64,000 bases of DNA from VXRD01 sp965242535 (GTDB lineage Bacteria; Latescibacterota; UBA2968), in contig OZ251458.1 of NCBI GenBank assembly GCA_965242535.1, positions 310,001-374,000 of the forward strand, in the 5' to 3' direction. Each line of letters starts with the position of its first letter. The first letter of the stretch is position 1. Of the stretch, positions 36,913-45,800 are shown piece after piece. The position numbers and the translations under genes are program-made. The notes under the pieces are model-generated. The model made no database searches. It was not told where the DNA came from and was given only the letters and a program-made list of their open reading frames with translations.

Positions 36913-37917
36913 ATGTCAGTTGGATCCGTTGGACAGGATATTCAGGTTATCGATGAACGAGTCGGGCGCGAGAGCGCGTTTGTCGACCGTTTGGTGACCG
37001 AAGTGGGCAAGGTCATCGTCGGACAGCAGGACATGATCGAGCGGTTGCTGATCGGCCTGTTGTGCAACGGTCACGTCTTGCTCGAAGGCGTTCCCGGCCT
37101 GGCCAAAACCCTGGCGGTCAATTCATTGGCACAGGCGATTCGGGCGTCTTTTAAGCGCGTTCAGTTCACCCCCGATCTGTTGCCCGCGGATTTGATCGGC
37201 ACGATGGTCTATCACCGAGAGACCGGGCAATTCGTCGCGCAAAAAGGGCCGATTTTCGCCCAACTCGTGCTCGCCGATGAAGTCAATCGCGCCCCGTCAA
37301 AGGTGCAAAGCGCGATGTTGGAAGCGATGCAGGAGCGTCAAGTCACCATCGGGAACGAAACCTTTGCCATGCCCGATCCCTTTTTGGTGCTGGCAACGCA
37401 AAATCCCATCGAGCAAGAAGGCACGTACCCGTTGCCCGAAGCACAGGTGGATCGGTTTATGCTCAAAGTGCGCGTGACGTATCCCAACAAGCGAGAAGAG
37501 CGCGCCATCGTGGATCGCATGAGCCGAGACGACGCGCCGCACATCGAGGCGATCACCTCAACCGATGACCTCATTCGCGCGCGCAAAGTGACCGATGAGA
37601 TTTACATAGACGCCAAGATCAAGGACTACATCGTCGATCTGGTATTGGCGACGCGCGATCCGGGCGCGTATGGCTTGGGCGATTTGCACGCGCTGATCGA
37701 ATTTGGCGGATCGCCGCGCGCGTCCATTGCCCTTGCCCGAGCCGCCAAAGCGCATGCGTTTTTGCGCCACCGCGGCTATGTCACCCCCGAAGACGTGAAG
37801 GCCATTGGCATGGATGTGTTGCGCCACCGCGTTCTGGTCACGTACGAAGCCGAAGCCGAAGAAATCGATTCGGAAGAAATCGTGCGCCAAATTTTCGATC
37901 ACGTCGAAGTGCCGTAA
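36913..37917 (+). CDS. MoxR-family AAA+ ATPase
   Basis: 334 residues. Walker A is the variant LLEGVPGLAKTLAVNSLA, Walker B LVLADEVNRA, sensor 1 ATQNPIEQEGTYPLPEAQ and a conserved DRFMLK. The C-terminal lid has RAAKAHAFLRHRGYVTPEDV. MoxR ATPases act as chaperones, usually with DUF58 and VWA partners; a DUF58 gene follows here. ATG at 36913 lacks a strong Shine-Dalgarno site, consistent with coupling to the TPR gene. Confidence 0.93.
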   Translation: MSVGSVGQDIQVIDERVGRESAFVDRLVTEVGKVIVGQQDMIERLLIGLLCNGHVLLEGVPGLAKTLAVNSLAQAIRASFKRVQFTPDLLPADLIGTMVYHRETGQFVAQKGPIFAQLVLADEVNRAPSKVQSAMLEAMQERQVTIGNETFAMPDPFLVLATQNPIEQEGTYPLPEAQVDRFMLKVRVTYPNKREERAIVDRMSRDDAPHIEAITSTDDLIRARKVTDEIYIDAKIKDYIVDLVLATRDPGAYGLGDLHALIEFGGSPRASIALARAAKAHAFLRHRGYVTPEDVKAIGMDVLRHRVLVTYEAEAEEIDSEEIVRQIFDHVEVP

Positions 37918-38094
37918 ACGCGAGATGGATGACTCGCGACGGTGAGGACAGGCACGGGGGCCTGTCCCTACGATTGCGATTGCTTCTCCCGTCTTCCCTT
38001 CGCCTCCCTACCGGTGATGGTTGCATGGCGAACTGACCCCTAACCACGACGCCTTTCACCTCTCCCGTCTCCCGTCTCCCGTCTCACCTCTCTT
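37918..38094. repeat. Repeat-filled gap between moxR and DUF58 genes
   Basis: A GGACAGGC-family palindrome lies at 37946-37971, followed by CTCCCGT heptamer runs at about 37985-38000 and 38050-38090 that end just before the DUF58 start codon. These repeats interrupt what is normally a tight operon. Confidence 0.8.
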
Positions 38095-38976
38095 ATGATT
38101 CCAACCGAAATCCTCAAAAAAGTGAAGCGCATCGAGTTGCGGACGCGCAATTTGGTGAACACGGTCTTTGCCGGCGAATACCATTCGGTATTTAAGGGCC
38201 GGGGCATGGCGTTTGCCGAAGTGCGGGAGTATCAGCACGGCGATGACGTGCGCGCGATAGATTGGAATGTCACCGCGCGCATGGGCGATCCGTATCTCAA
38301 GGTTTTCGACGAGGAGCGCGAACTGACCGCGATGTTGATGGTCGATGCGAGTGCCTCGGGCGACTTTGGCACGGTCGCGCAAATGAAGGGCGAGATCGGC
38401 GCGGAGATTTGCGCGTTGCTCGCGTTTTCCGCGATTCAAAACAACGACCGCGTGGGGCTGATCATTTTTACGGACGAGGTCGAGTTGTTCATCCCCCCCA
38501 AAAAGGGCAAGAAGCATGTCTTGCGCGTGATTCGGGAGTTGTTGTATTTTCAACCCTCCGGGCGCGGCACGAACATCGACGCGGCCTTGGCGTATTTGAA
38601 CCGCGTGACCCATCGGCGCAGCGTGGTGTTTTTGGTGTCGGATTTTTTGGCGTCGGACTACGAGCGCGCGTTGCGCGTTGCCAACCGGCGGCACGATTTG
38701 GTGGCGATAGCGCTCGAAGACCCGCGGGAATTTGACCTGCCCGCCATCGGCATTGTGGAGTTGGAAGACGCCGAGACGGGCGAGGGCCTATTGGTCGATT
38801 TTGGCAATGCGGGGGTGCGCTACGATTTTCGACAACTCGCGCAAAGAGAACGCGATGAGCGCGATGCCCTGTTTCGGCGCGTGGGACTCGACGCCGTGAA
38901 TATCTCGACCGAGGGCGCGTACCACGAGCCGCTGATGCGATTTTTTCGGATGCGGGCGCGAAAGATCAAGGTGTAA
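38095..38976 (+). CDS. DUF58-domain protein
   Basis: 293 residues. The DUF58 core is clear: YHSVFKGRGMAFAEVREYQ, DDVRAIDWNVTARMGDPYLK and a VWA-like fold with MVDASASGDFG (partial MIDAS DxSxS), later VVFLVSDFLA. It is thought to work with MoxR in assembling or folding extracytoplasmic proteins. ABC-transporter genes start two bases after its stop. Confidence 0.9.
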   Translation: MIPTEILKKVKRIELRTRNLVNTVFAGEYHSVFKGRGMAFAEVREYQHGDDVRAIDWNVTARMGDPYLKVFDEERELTAMLMVDASASGDFGTVAQMKGEIGAEICALLAFSAIQNNDRVGLIIFTDEVELFIPPKKGKKHVLRVIRELLYFQPSGRGTNIDAALAYLNRVTHRRSVVFLVSDFLASDYERALRVANRRHDLVAIALEDPREFDLPAIGIVELEDAETGEGLLVDFGNAGVRYDFRQLAQRERDERDALFRRVGLDAVNISTEGAYHEPLMRFFRMRARKIKV

Positions 38977-38978
38977 CG

Positions 38979-39905
38979 ATGATAGAAGTCGATCATTTGA
39001 CCAAGCGATACGGCGCGTTTACGGCCGTGGACGACATTTCGTTCGAGGTGGGCAAGGGCGAGATCGTCGGCTTTTTGGGGCCCAATGGCGCGGGCAAAAC
39101 CACGACCATGCGCGTGCTCACCTGTTTTTTGCCCGCGACCGAGGGCACGGCCCGCATCGGCGGCTACGATATTTTTGAAAATCCACTCGAGGTCAAGCGG
39201 CGCATTGGCTACTTGCCCGAGTTGCCGCCCCTGTATCGGGATATGCGCGTTCACGCCTATCTCAAATTCATCGCCAAGATCAAAGGCGTCGCGCCGAGCG
39301 ACGCCAAGCGGCGGATCGATGAGGTGATCGCACAATGCGGGCTCGCGGATCGCACGCATCAACTCATCGGCCAGTTGTCCAAGGGGTACCGGCAGCGCGT
39401 GGGGCTCGCCCAGGCGATTTTGCACGACCCCGAGGTGATCATCATGGACGAGCCGACCTCGGGCCTGGACCCCAATCAGATCATCGAGGTGCGGCAACTG
39501 ATCCGCGAATTGGCGCATGAGCGCACGGTGATTTTGAGCACGCATATTTTGCCCGAAGTCGAAATGACCTGCAACCGCGTGATCATCATTCACGAGGGCA
39601 AAATCGTCGCGGTGGATACCCCGGAAAATCTCACGGCCGAGCTGCGCGGCACCGCGCGGGTTTTCGTCCGCGTATCGGGCGATGTGGATGCTGCGGCCCG
39701 AGCGATAGCCGGTATCGACGGAATCGACGAGGTGACGCGAACGGGCGATGGCCTGGCGGTCGCCTGGCCCGCAGAGGCGGATTTGAGCGCCGAGGTTTCG
39801 AAGCGCGTTGTCGCACTGGGCATGGGGTTGGTGGAAATGCGGCGAGAGGCCGCGTCTTTGGAAGAAATTTTTCACGCGCTGACCACGCGGGAGGAGAGCG
39901 AATGA
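38979..39905 (+). CDS. ABC transporter ATP-binding protein, GldA-like
   Basis: 308 residues. Walker A GPNGAGKTT, signature QLSKGYRQRVGLAQ, Walker B VIIMDEPTSGLDP and switch His in LSTHIL are all present. The C-terminal 80 residues form an extra domain typical of ABC-2 exporters. Together with the permease it resembles the GldA-GldF pair needed for gliding in Bacteroidota; many non-gliding FCB and planctomycete genomes have it too. Its last four bases overlap the permease start (ATGA). Confidence 0.93.
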   Translation: MIEVDHLTKRYGAFTAVDDISFEVGKGEIVGFLGPNGAGKTTTMRVLTCFLPATEGTARIGGYDIFENPLEVKRRIGYLPELPPLYRDMRVHAYLKFIAKIKGVAPSDAKRRIDEVIAQCGLADRTHQLIGQLSKGYRQRVGLAQAILHDPEVIIMDEPTSGLDPNQIIEVRQLIRELAHERTVILSTHILPEVEMTCNRVIIIHEGKIVAVDTPENLTAELRGTARVFVRVSGDVDAAARAIAGIDGIDEVTRTGDGLAVAWPAEADLSAEVSKRVVALGMGLVEMRREAASLEEIFHALTTREESE

Positions 39906-40675
39906 GCCATGTGATGGCGATTTTTGGCAAAGAGATGCGGTCGTATTTCGGCTCGCCCATCGCGTATGTGATGGCAGGCGTGTTCTTGCTGTTCAGCGGC
40001 TTTGTGTTCCGCAATCAAGTGCTCGAATTTCTCGAGCAGAGCGTTTATTTGCGAACCGCAGAACGCGAGGAAAAAATTCAACTGAATGTCAATACCGGCG
40101 TCGTCGAGCCGTTTTTTGAGTTTCAGACCTTTGTCTGGATGATCGTCATTCCGATGCTGACGATGCGTCTCTACGCCGAGGAAAAACGCGGGGGCACCTA
40201 CGAGTTGTTGATGACCTCGCCGATTACGTCAGCACAGATCTTGATGGGCAAGTTCCTCGCGTGCTATGCGTTGTACTTGCTGATCGAGTTGATGGCGTTC
40301 GGCTACATCGGCGTGTTGGCGGCCCACGCGCAACTGGATTGGGGGCCGATTTTTTCCGGCGCGCTGGCCGTAGTGCTGATCGGCGCGACCTTTATCAGCG
40401 TGGGCATTTTGGCGTCGTCCTTGACCGAGAATCAGATCATCGCCGCGGTGTTGTCGTTTTTCTTCCTCATTTTGTTGTGGATCATCGACTGGGCCGCGCG
40501 TTTTTCAGACGATTTGTTTTTCGTCATCTTAAAATTTCTTTCCCTGATAGAACACACCCGCGACATGATCCGCGGCGTGGTGGATACGCACGACGTGGTG
40601 TTTTTCGTCAGCGCCGCGGCGTTTTTTCTCTTTTTGACGCACACCGCGCTCGAATCGCGCAGGTGGCGGAATTAG
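39902..40675 (+). CDS. ABC-2-type permease, GldF-like
   Basis: 257 residues, six membrane segments. MAIFGKEMRSYFGSPIAYVM and the segment EEKRGGTYELLMTSPITSAQ are the usual opening and cytoplasmic motif of GldF-type permeases. The GldG-like protein that often comes next is absent; a Gfo/Idh gene follows instead. Translation is probably coupled to the ATPase gene by an ATGA overlap. Confidence 0.88.
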   Translation: MSHVMAIFGKEMRSYFGSPIAYVMAGVFLLFSGFVFRNQVLEFLEQSVYLRTAEREEKIQLNVNTGVVEPFFEFQTFVWMIVIPMLTMRLYAEEKRGGTYELLMTSPITSAQILMGKFLACYALYLLIELMAFGYIGVLAAHAQLDWGPIFSGALAVVLIGATFISVGILASSLTENQIIAAVLSFFFLILLWIIDWAARFSDDLFFVILKFLSLIEHTRDMIRGVVDTHDVVFFVSAAAFFLFLTHTALESRRWRN

Positions 40676-40700
40676 GCATTGCGAATAAGGAGATTTCGAC

Positions 40701-41702
40701 GTGAAAATTGGAATTATGGGCGTGCATTACGGGCATATCGGGGGGATGCTCCACTCGGCGATCAACGCGCCAAATGGCGAGATCGTCGGCATCGTGGAAG
40801 CGGACGACGCGCTGTATCAAAAATACGCCGCACAGCAGGCCATCTCGCGCTTTGCCACCCTTGAAGATCTGCTCGAACGGGCAAAACCCGACCTGGTGAT
40901 CGAGGGCTTGGCGCACGATGAAAAAACGCCCGTCATCGAAACGTGCGCCGCAGCAGGCGTCCACATGCTGCTCGACAAACCGCTTTGCCGCACGCGGGAC
41001 GAATGGCATCGGATCAAAACCGCGGCGACGACGCACGACATCAAGCTCTCCACTTTTTTTACCTCGCGCAGTTACTCCGCCTTTATCGCCCTGCGGCATG
41101 CCATTCAAAACGGCGAGTTGGGCGACCTCGTCAGCCTGATCACCACGCACCCGCACAAACTCGGCGCGAATCCTCCATCCCTCTACTTCGATGCCGACAA
41201 ATACGTGGGCACCTTCCACGACCTGGCCGGTCACGGCGTGGATCAAGTGCGCTGGCTCACCGGCGCGGAATACACGGGCGTCCACGCGCTCGGCACGCTG
41301 AAAAAACACGTCGGAACGGGCCTCGTCTTCGACCACGTCCAAGCGTCGTTCCAACTCGACAACGGCGCGCTCGCCACGGCCACCGCCGATTGGCTCACGC
41401 CAAGAGATGCGCGGTCTTTCGGCGATACGCGATTCATCATCATGGGCACGAAAGGCTCGGCGCACTTGCGCGCGTACGCCGACGACCACGTGCTCATCGC
41501 GTCCGACAAATCGGGCGTGTACGAACCCAAATTGCCCCGGTCAACGCAACATGTCTTTGTCGAGAACATGATCGACGCCCTCGCCCGCGGCGAAGAAAAC
41601 TTCATCTCCACCCGCGACACCCTCGCGGTTGCCAATGCCTGCATCACAGCCGAAGAATCCGCGCGGCAAGGAGGGAGGTTTTTGGAGATTGGGGAGGAGT
41701 AG
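40701..41702 (+). CDS. Gfo/Idh/MocA-family oxidoreductase
   Basis: 333 residues from GTG at 40701 (AAGGAG upstream). The Rossmann start MKIGIMGVHYGHIGGML is atypical: H and Y occupy places usually held by G in GxGxxG. EADD, DLVIEGLAHD, MLLDKPLCRTRDE (the conserved DKP/EKP) and HDLAGHGVDQVRWLTG support the family. It probably oxidises a sugar or inositol-type substrate with NAD(P). It is unrelated in function to the ABC genes just upstream. Confidence 0.83.
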   Translation: MKIGIMGVHYGHIGGMLHSAINAPNGEIVGIVEADDALYQKYAAQQAISRFATLEDLLERAKPDLVIEGLAHDEKTPVIETCAAAGVHMLLDKPLCRTRDEWHRIKTAATTHDIKLSTFFTSRSYSAFIALRHAIQNGELGDLVSLITTHPHKLGANPPSLYFDADKYVGTFHDLAGHGVDQVRWLTGAEYTGVHALGTLKKHVGTGLVFDHVQASFQLDNGALATATADWLTPRDARSFGDTRFIIMGTKGSAHLRAYADDHVLIASDKSGVYEPKLPRSTQHVFVENMIDALARGEENFISTRDTLAVANACITAEESARQGGRFLEIGEE

Positions 41703-41820
41703 AGGGCGTAAGGGAAGAGTAAGGGCGTAAGGACGTCAGGGAGGAGTAAGGACGTTGGGGCGTAAGGACGGGCATTAGGGAGGAGTAAGGACGTAAGGGC
41801 GTAAAATTTTACGCTCTTAC
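41703..41820. repeat. GTAAGGACG-type short repeats
   Basis: The 118 bases after the Gfo/Idh gene are built from units such as GTAAGGGCGTAAGGACG and GGAGGAGTAAGGACG. They end in a hairpin GTAAGGGCGTAAAA/TTTTACGCTCTTAC, which may also stop transcription. Confidence 0.65.
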
Positions 41821-41825
41821 TTGAG

Positions 41826-42354
41826 TATTCTGTAAATTAAGCCATCGCCCAACATGCCATCGCAAAAGTCCATCAACGCAAGCCATCAGGCACAGCGCGC
41901 AAGTCCGTTTCGCAACCCACCTCCATTTTGCAACCCACCTCGCAGGCCGGTTCAGGTCGTGTTATTACAAAAGCGCTTTGCGCTGTGCCTAGCCCCTCGG
42001 CGCATGAGAGCGGCATTTTTGAACTGCTTGGGCAGTTGTACCCCGCTCGCCTACTTTTTTTTGCTGTTGAAAAAAAGTAGGTCGCCGAAGGCATCAAAGG
42101 CAACCCACGATGCTTTAGAAGCCATCTAAAAATTATTGGGACCTAACCCCCTAGCCCCCTTTCCTATCAGGAAAGGGGGAATAAAGGCCCTTATTCTTGG
42201 GTTTTAATCTGCGAAAAGCGAATGCTTTTGTGGTTATCTCAATGGCGGTCCGAGTTTTTAGATGGCTTCTTAGGACCAAAGTTGTTAAAAAAGCGAGCAA
42301 TGTCGGTGCTGATTTGTGCGTATCAAAATTGAGAATGACTTAATTTACAGAGTA
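41826..42354. mobile_element. Miniature element, large repeat family, copy 3 (complete, interrupted)
   Basis: Inverted relative to copies 1 and 2. Terminal repeats TATTCTGTAAATTAAG and CTTAATTTACAGAGTA are flanked by perfect 5-bp direct repeats TTGAG (41821-41825 and 42355-42359), a clear target duplication. The long hairpin is at 42050-42081 and the small one at 42022-42037. A second element sits inside at 42118-42269; without it this copy would be about 374 bp. Confidence 0.87.
42118..42269. mobile_element. Nested IS5-type miniature element
   Basis: A 152-bp insert with perfect 15-bp terminal inverted repeats GAAGCCATCTAAAAA, followed a few bases inside at both ends by GGACC. It is flanked by TTA direct repeats (42115-42117 and 42270-42272); removing the insert restores the GCTTTAGGACC seen in other copies of the host repeat. 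A 3-bp TNA target is typical of the IS1031 group of IS5. It carries a CCCCCTTTCC/GGAAAGGGGG palindrome (42155-42179) and no gene. Confidence 0.83.
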
Positions 42355-42425
42355 TTGAGTGTCCGTACGGATCACCCGTACTGAGAAATCATCGCGCGAT
42401 GCGGAGACCGCTCAATCTCACACAC

Positions 42426-42466
42426 AACCGCCCTACCGGAACGCATCCGGCAGGGCGGTTATTTTA
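42426..42466. terminator. Probable terminator near the YoeB-like gene
   Basis: AACCGCCCT and AGGGCGGTT, with inner CCGG/CCGG, form a strong hairpin. On the plus strand it is followed by ATTTTAT. On the minus strand, where the toxin gene ends at 42464, the T tract is poor. Confidence 0.55.
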
Positions 42467-42724
42467 TCTCGCGTAATGATACCGGCAGGCAATAATGGTC
42501 AAAGTGTCTCGTGATACAGCATAAACCAAGCGGTGTTCTGCGTTAATGCGCCTCGACCAATACCCCGACAATTCACCCTTTAAGGGTTCCGGCTTGCCCA
42601 TCCCTCGAAATGGATTTCGCTGTGTTTCTTTGATCAGATCATTCACCCGTTTGAGCAATTTTTGATCGCGTTGCTGAAACCAGAGATAGTCTCGCCATGC
42701 GGTTTCCGTGAATGCCAATTTCAC
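42464..42724 (-). CDS. Txe/YoeB-family toxin
   Basis: 86 residues from a GTG at 42724 that overlaps the antitoxin stop (GTGA). KLAFTETAWRDYLWFQQRDQ and KRVNDLIKETQRNPFRGMGK, then PEPLKG, SGYWSRRINAEHRLVY and ACRYHY, are the full set of YoeB motifs, including the C-terminal His-Tyr. YoeB cleaves mRNA in the ribosomal A site. The frame is open upstream to 42835, but that part overlaps the antitoxin gene. Confidence 0.92.
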   Translation of the reverse strand: MKLAFTETAWRDYLWFQQRDQKLLKRVNDLIKETQRNPFRGMGKPEPLKGELSGYWSRRINAEHRLVYAVSRDTLTIIACRYHYAR

Positions 42725-42975
42725 GTTTCCAATAGCTCCCGTTCTGAAATTTTTCCTTCCTCTGCTTCGGAGATGGATCGGCGCAAGTGGGCCGCATTGG
42801 CGGGGTTTGAAATCAGGTATAGGGTTTCCCGCCATGAATTGAATTCTTCCAGCGAAAGGATGACCGCTTTTTGACTTCCCTCGCCGCAGATAAGCGTGGG
42901 TTCGGCATCTGCGGCGACGCGCTCGATGATGCGATCCAAATCGCGCTTTGCTTCATCGACAGTAATGGCATTCAT
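42721..42975 (-). CDS. YefM/Phd-family antitoxin
   Basis: 84 residues. MNAITVDEAKRDLDRIIERV and the segment AVILSLEEFNSWRETLYLIS are characteristic of YefM; the C-terminal tail is acidic for toxin binding. ATG at 42975 has GAGGTGG upstream. It is coupled to the YoeB-like gene by a GTGA overlap and is expected to autoregulate the pair. Confidence 0.92.
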   Translation of the reverse strand: MNAITVDEAKRDLDRIIERVAADAEPTLICGEGSQKAVILSLEEFNSWRETLYLISNPANAAHLRRSISEAEEGKISERELLET

Positions 42976-43281
42976 GGATAACCACCTCAAAAAAATTCAA
43001 ATGTGTCCGCGCAAAATTTTGGGCTTGGGACAGGTCTCATTTCGGGATCACAGCATCCAAATTTTGAACACCATGAAAGTATGGCGATCAAAACGCCGAT
43101 CATCGCTGTCGCGATCAACCCGTTAAAAAAGAATACGCAAAACCGGGATGGGTGACAAGTGGGGAATCGCCACTCATGGAACAAAAAATGATTGACATGT
43201 CGTCTTGGGCGTTTTATCCTCTTTCGTCATTTTTGCCTGTTTATTCGCCACATAAGCCCTTCTTTTTCGCACGGTGACCCT
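42976..43281. other. Intergenic region without a supported gene
   Basis: This 306-base gap between the divergent antitoxin and ATP-grasp genes should hold both promoters. A minus-strand frame (42987-43184, 65 codons, one hydrophobic stretch) is present but has no ribosome-binding site and no recognisable family. The sequence is less GC-rich than the genes that follow. Confidence 0.5.
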
Positions 43282-44766
43282 ATGGATTTTTCGTCTTACG
43301 CGCTCGATGGATTTTACGACGAACTCTTCGAAGCACGGGGCATCCCCCATCCCGGCGCGCGGTTGCTCATCGAAAAGCTCGGCACGCTCTCCGAGAGGGA
43401 ACTCCAACGCCATCACCAAGCCGCTGAACTGGCTCTGCTGAACATGGGCATCACCTTCAACGTGTATGGCAGCGAGGCAGGGGTCGAGAAAATTTTCCCC
43501 TTCGACATCATCCCGCGCATCATTTCGCACGCCGATTGGGCCGCCATCGAAAAGGGGCTCGTGCAGCGCATCCATGCCCTCAACCTCTTTCTCGCCGACC
43601 TCTACGCCGATCAAAAAATCCTCAAAGACGGCGTCATTCCCCGCCACATCATCGACACGGCCAAAGAATTTTTGCCCCCGTGCATCGGCCTTTCGCCCCC
43701 CAAAGGCGTGTGGTGCCACATTTCTGGCATCGACCTCGTGCGCGACAAAGACGGCCAGTTTTACATCCTCGAAGACAACCTGCGCTGCCCGTCGGGCGTG
43801 TCTTATGTGCTGGAAAATCGAGAAGTTCTCAAGCGCGTCTTCCCCCAAGTTTTTGCGGCGTCTCACGTGCGGCATGTCGATGATTACGCCGCGCACCTGC
43901 TCAACACCCTGCGCTCGTTGGCGCCCTCTCACGCCGCTTCGCCAACGGTTGCCGTGCTCACCCCCGGCATCTACAACTCGGCGTATTTTGAACACGCCTT
44001 TCTCGCGCAGCAGATGGGCGTAGAATTGGTCGAGGGCCGCGATCTCGTCGTCGCCGATGGCTTTTTGTCGATGCGGACGACCCAAGGGTTTCAGCGCGTC
44101 GACGTGCTGTATCGGCGCGTGGATGCGGATTTTCTCGATCCGACCGTCTTTCGCGCCGATTCCATGCTCGGCGTGCGCGGCCTGATGGAGGTCTATCAAA
44201 ACGGCCATGTCGCCATTGCAAACGCGCCCGGCACAGGCGTTGCCGACGACAAGGTCGTGTACGCGTACGTGCCGCAAATCGTCAAATACTATCTCGGCGA
44301 GGACATCCTGTTGCCCAATGTGCCGACCTACCTGTGCTGGGACGACGCGCAACGCCGACATGTGCTCGAAAACCTGGACACCCTCGTGGTCAAAGCCGCC
44401 AACGAGTCCGGGGGATACGGCATGCTCATCGGCATGCACGCCACGCAGGCCGAACGCGAAGCCTTTGCCGAACGCATCGTCCAAAACCCGCGCAATTACA
44501 TCGCCCAACCCACCGTCGCCTTGTCGCGCTCGCCCATTTTGGTGGACGATCACTTCGAAGGTCGGCATGTGGATTTGCGTCCCTACGTGCTCTACAACGG
44601 CGAAGACGTCTACGTGTTGCCCGGCGGGCTGACGCGGGTCGCGCTCAAAAAGGGGTCGCTGGTGGTCAACTCGTCTCAAGGCGGGGGCAGCAAAGACACT
44701 TGGGTGCTATACGACGATAGCGATCCGTTTTTCCCGGTTTTGAACCAATCGCAAACGCAATTTTAA
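43282..44766 (+). CDS. Circularly permuted ATP-grasp protein (type 2)
   Basis: 494 residues. The order YDELFEARGIPHPG, then NMGITFNVYGSEAGVEKIFP in part, GVWCHISGIDLVRDKDGQFY in part, YILEDNLRCPSGVSYVLENR in part, SAYFEHAFLAQQMG, and VVKAANESGGYGM matches the circularly permuted ATP-grasp family (DUF404/DUF407). These are predicted amidoligases, forming amide bonds with ATP. It is followed by an alpha-E protein gene after 15 bases. The start at 43282 is set by alignment of the family opening; its ribosome-binding site is weak. Confidence 0.9.
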   Translation: MDFSSYALDGFYDELFEARGIPHPGARLLIEKLGTLSERELQRHHQAAELALLNMGITFNVYGSEAGVEKIFPFDIIPRIISHADWAAIEKGLVQRIHALNLFLADLYADQKILKDGVIPRHIIDTAKEFLPPCIGLSPPKGVWCHISGIDLVRDKDGQFYILEDNLRCPSGVSYVLENREVLKRVFPQVFAASHVRHVDDYAAHLLNTLRSLAPSHAASPTVAVLTPGIYNSAYFEHAFLAQQMGVELVEGRDLVVADGFLSMRTTQGFQRVDVLYRRVDADFLDPTVFRADSMLGVRGLMEVYQNGHVAIANAPGTGVADDKVVYAYVPQIVKYYLGEDILLPNVPTYLCWDDAQRRHVLENLDTLVVKAANESGGYGMLIGMHATQAEREAFAERIVQNPRNYIAQPTVALSRSPILVDDHFEGRHVDLRPYVLYNGEDVYVLPGGLTRVALKKGSLVVNSSQGGGSKDTWVLYDDSDPFFPVLNQSQTQF

Positions 44767-44781
44767 CCGCGAGGCCATCCC

Positions 44782-45738
44782 ATGTTGAGCCGCGCGGCGG
44801 AATCCATTTACTGGATGAGCCGCTATCTCGAACGGGCCGAAAATGTCGCCCGATTTATCGAAGTGAATTGCCACCTCATGCTCGACCTGCCCATCGAGGC
44901 CAAGGGGCAATGGGAGCCGCTCGTGCTCACCACGGGCGATCAAGCCCTGTTCTACGAAACCTACGAAACGGACAACCAAGCCAATGTCATCGACTTTTTG
45001 ACGTTCAACGCAAACAATCCCAACTCCATCGCCACTTGCTTGCAAAGGGCCCGGGAAAACGCGCGTTCCATCCGGGAAATCATTTCGACAGAAATGTGGG
45101 AGCAGATCAACAAATTCTATTTGACCGTGCAAAACACCGCCAAACCCCAAGCGCAGAACGCCCCCCATGCCTACTTTACGGACATCATCATGGCGAGTCA
45201 TCTGCTCACGGGCATCCAGCGCGACACCATGTCGCACAACGAGGCATGGCAGTTTGCCCGCCTCGGCCGGGCCTTAGAGCGCGCGGACAAGACCACGCGC
45301 ATCCTCGATGTCAACGATTACTACGTGTTGTGGCCCGAAGTCGAGGATGTGGGAACGCCTTTCAAAAATGTCCAGTGGTCGGCCCTGCTCAAATCCGCGA
45401 GCGCGCTCGAAATGTACCGCAAGCACTTCGGGCCGATTGACCCGCGCAATGCGGTCGATTTTTTGGTCTTAAACCGCGAGTTCCCCCGCGCCATTCGCCA
45501 TTGCCTCTCCAGCGCGAATCAGTCGTTGCACACCATTTCGGGCACGCCCGAAGGCTCTTTCAAAAACGCCCCCGAACAACTCGCGGGGCGCCTGCTCGCC
45601 GAGTTGGATTACGCCAGCATCGACGACATCATGGCAGGCGGCCTGTCCGCGTACCTCGACGCCTTGCAAACGCGCCTCGATGAAATCGACGCGGCGATTT
45701 TTCAGACCTTTTTCAAAATCTCCCCACCGGGCGAATAG
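44782..45738 (+). CDS. Alpha-E domain protein (DUF403)
   Basis: 318 residues, all helical. The opening MLSRAAESIYWMSRYLERAE and the segment NARSIREIISTEMWEQINKF are diagnostic of the alpha-E family, which nearly always occurs with circularly permuted ATP-grasp and transglutaminase-like genes. Its biochemical role is unknown; Iyer and colleagues predicted a part in making a peptide-like metabolite. The C-terminus ends SPPGE just before the foreign cassette. Confidence 0.92.
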   Translation: MLSRAAESIYWMSRYLERAENVARFIEVNCHLMLDLPIEAKGQWEPLVLTTGDQALFYETYETDNQANVIDFLTFNANNPNSIATCLQRARENARSIREIISTEMWEQINKFYLTVQNTAKPQAQNAPHAYFTDIIMASHLLTGIQRDTMSHNEAWQFARLGRALERADKTTRILDVNDYYVLWPEVEDVGTPFKNVQWSALLKSASALEMYRKHFGPIDPRNAVDFLVLNREFPRAIRHCLSSANQSLHTISGTPEGSFKNAPEQLAGRLLAELDYASIDDIMAGGLSAYLDALQTRLDEIDAAIFQTFFKISPPGE

Positions 45739-45776
45739 CGAAAATCAGCAACCAGTCCACCCTGTCCCCATCGACC

Positions 45777-45800
45777 GTAGGAACAGGCCCCCGTGCCCAT
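45777..45800. repeat. Degenerate GGACAGGC-family palindrome
   Basis: GTAGGAACAGGCCCCCGTGC and three more bases match the reverse form of the palindrome with the end decayed. It marks the left border of the cassette; a matching decayed copy lies past the right border at about 51079-51100. Confidence 0.7.

Noticed and set aside
41854..42129. Open frames that are similar in all four copies of the large repeat (KALCAVLAPRRMRAAF type)
   Set aside because: The frames span hairpins and element ends, vary in length and start, and have no ribosome-binding site. Their likeness is explained by shared DNA, although a spurious family of such proteins may exist in databases.
42987..43184. 65-codon minus-strand frame with one hydrophobic stretch
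   Set aside because: No ribosome-binding site, no recognised family, and it lies where divergent promoters are expected.
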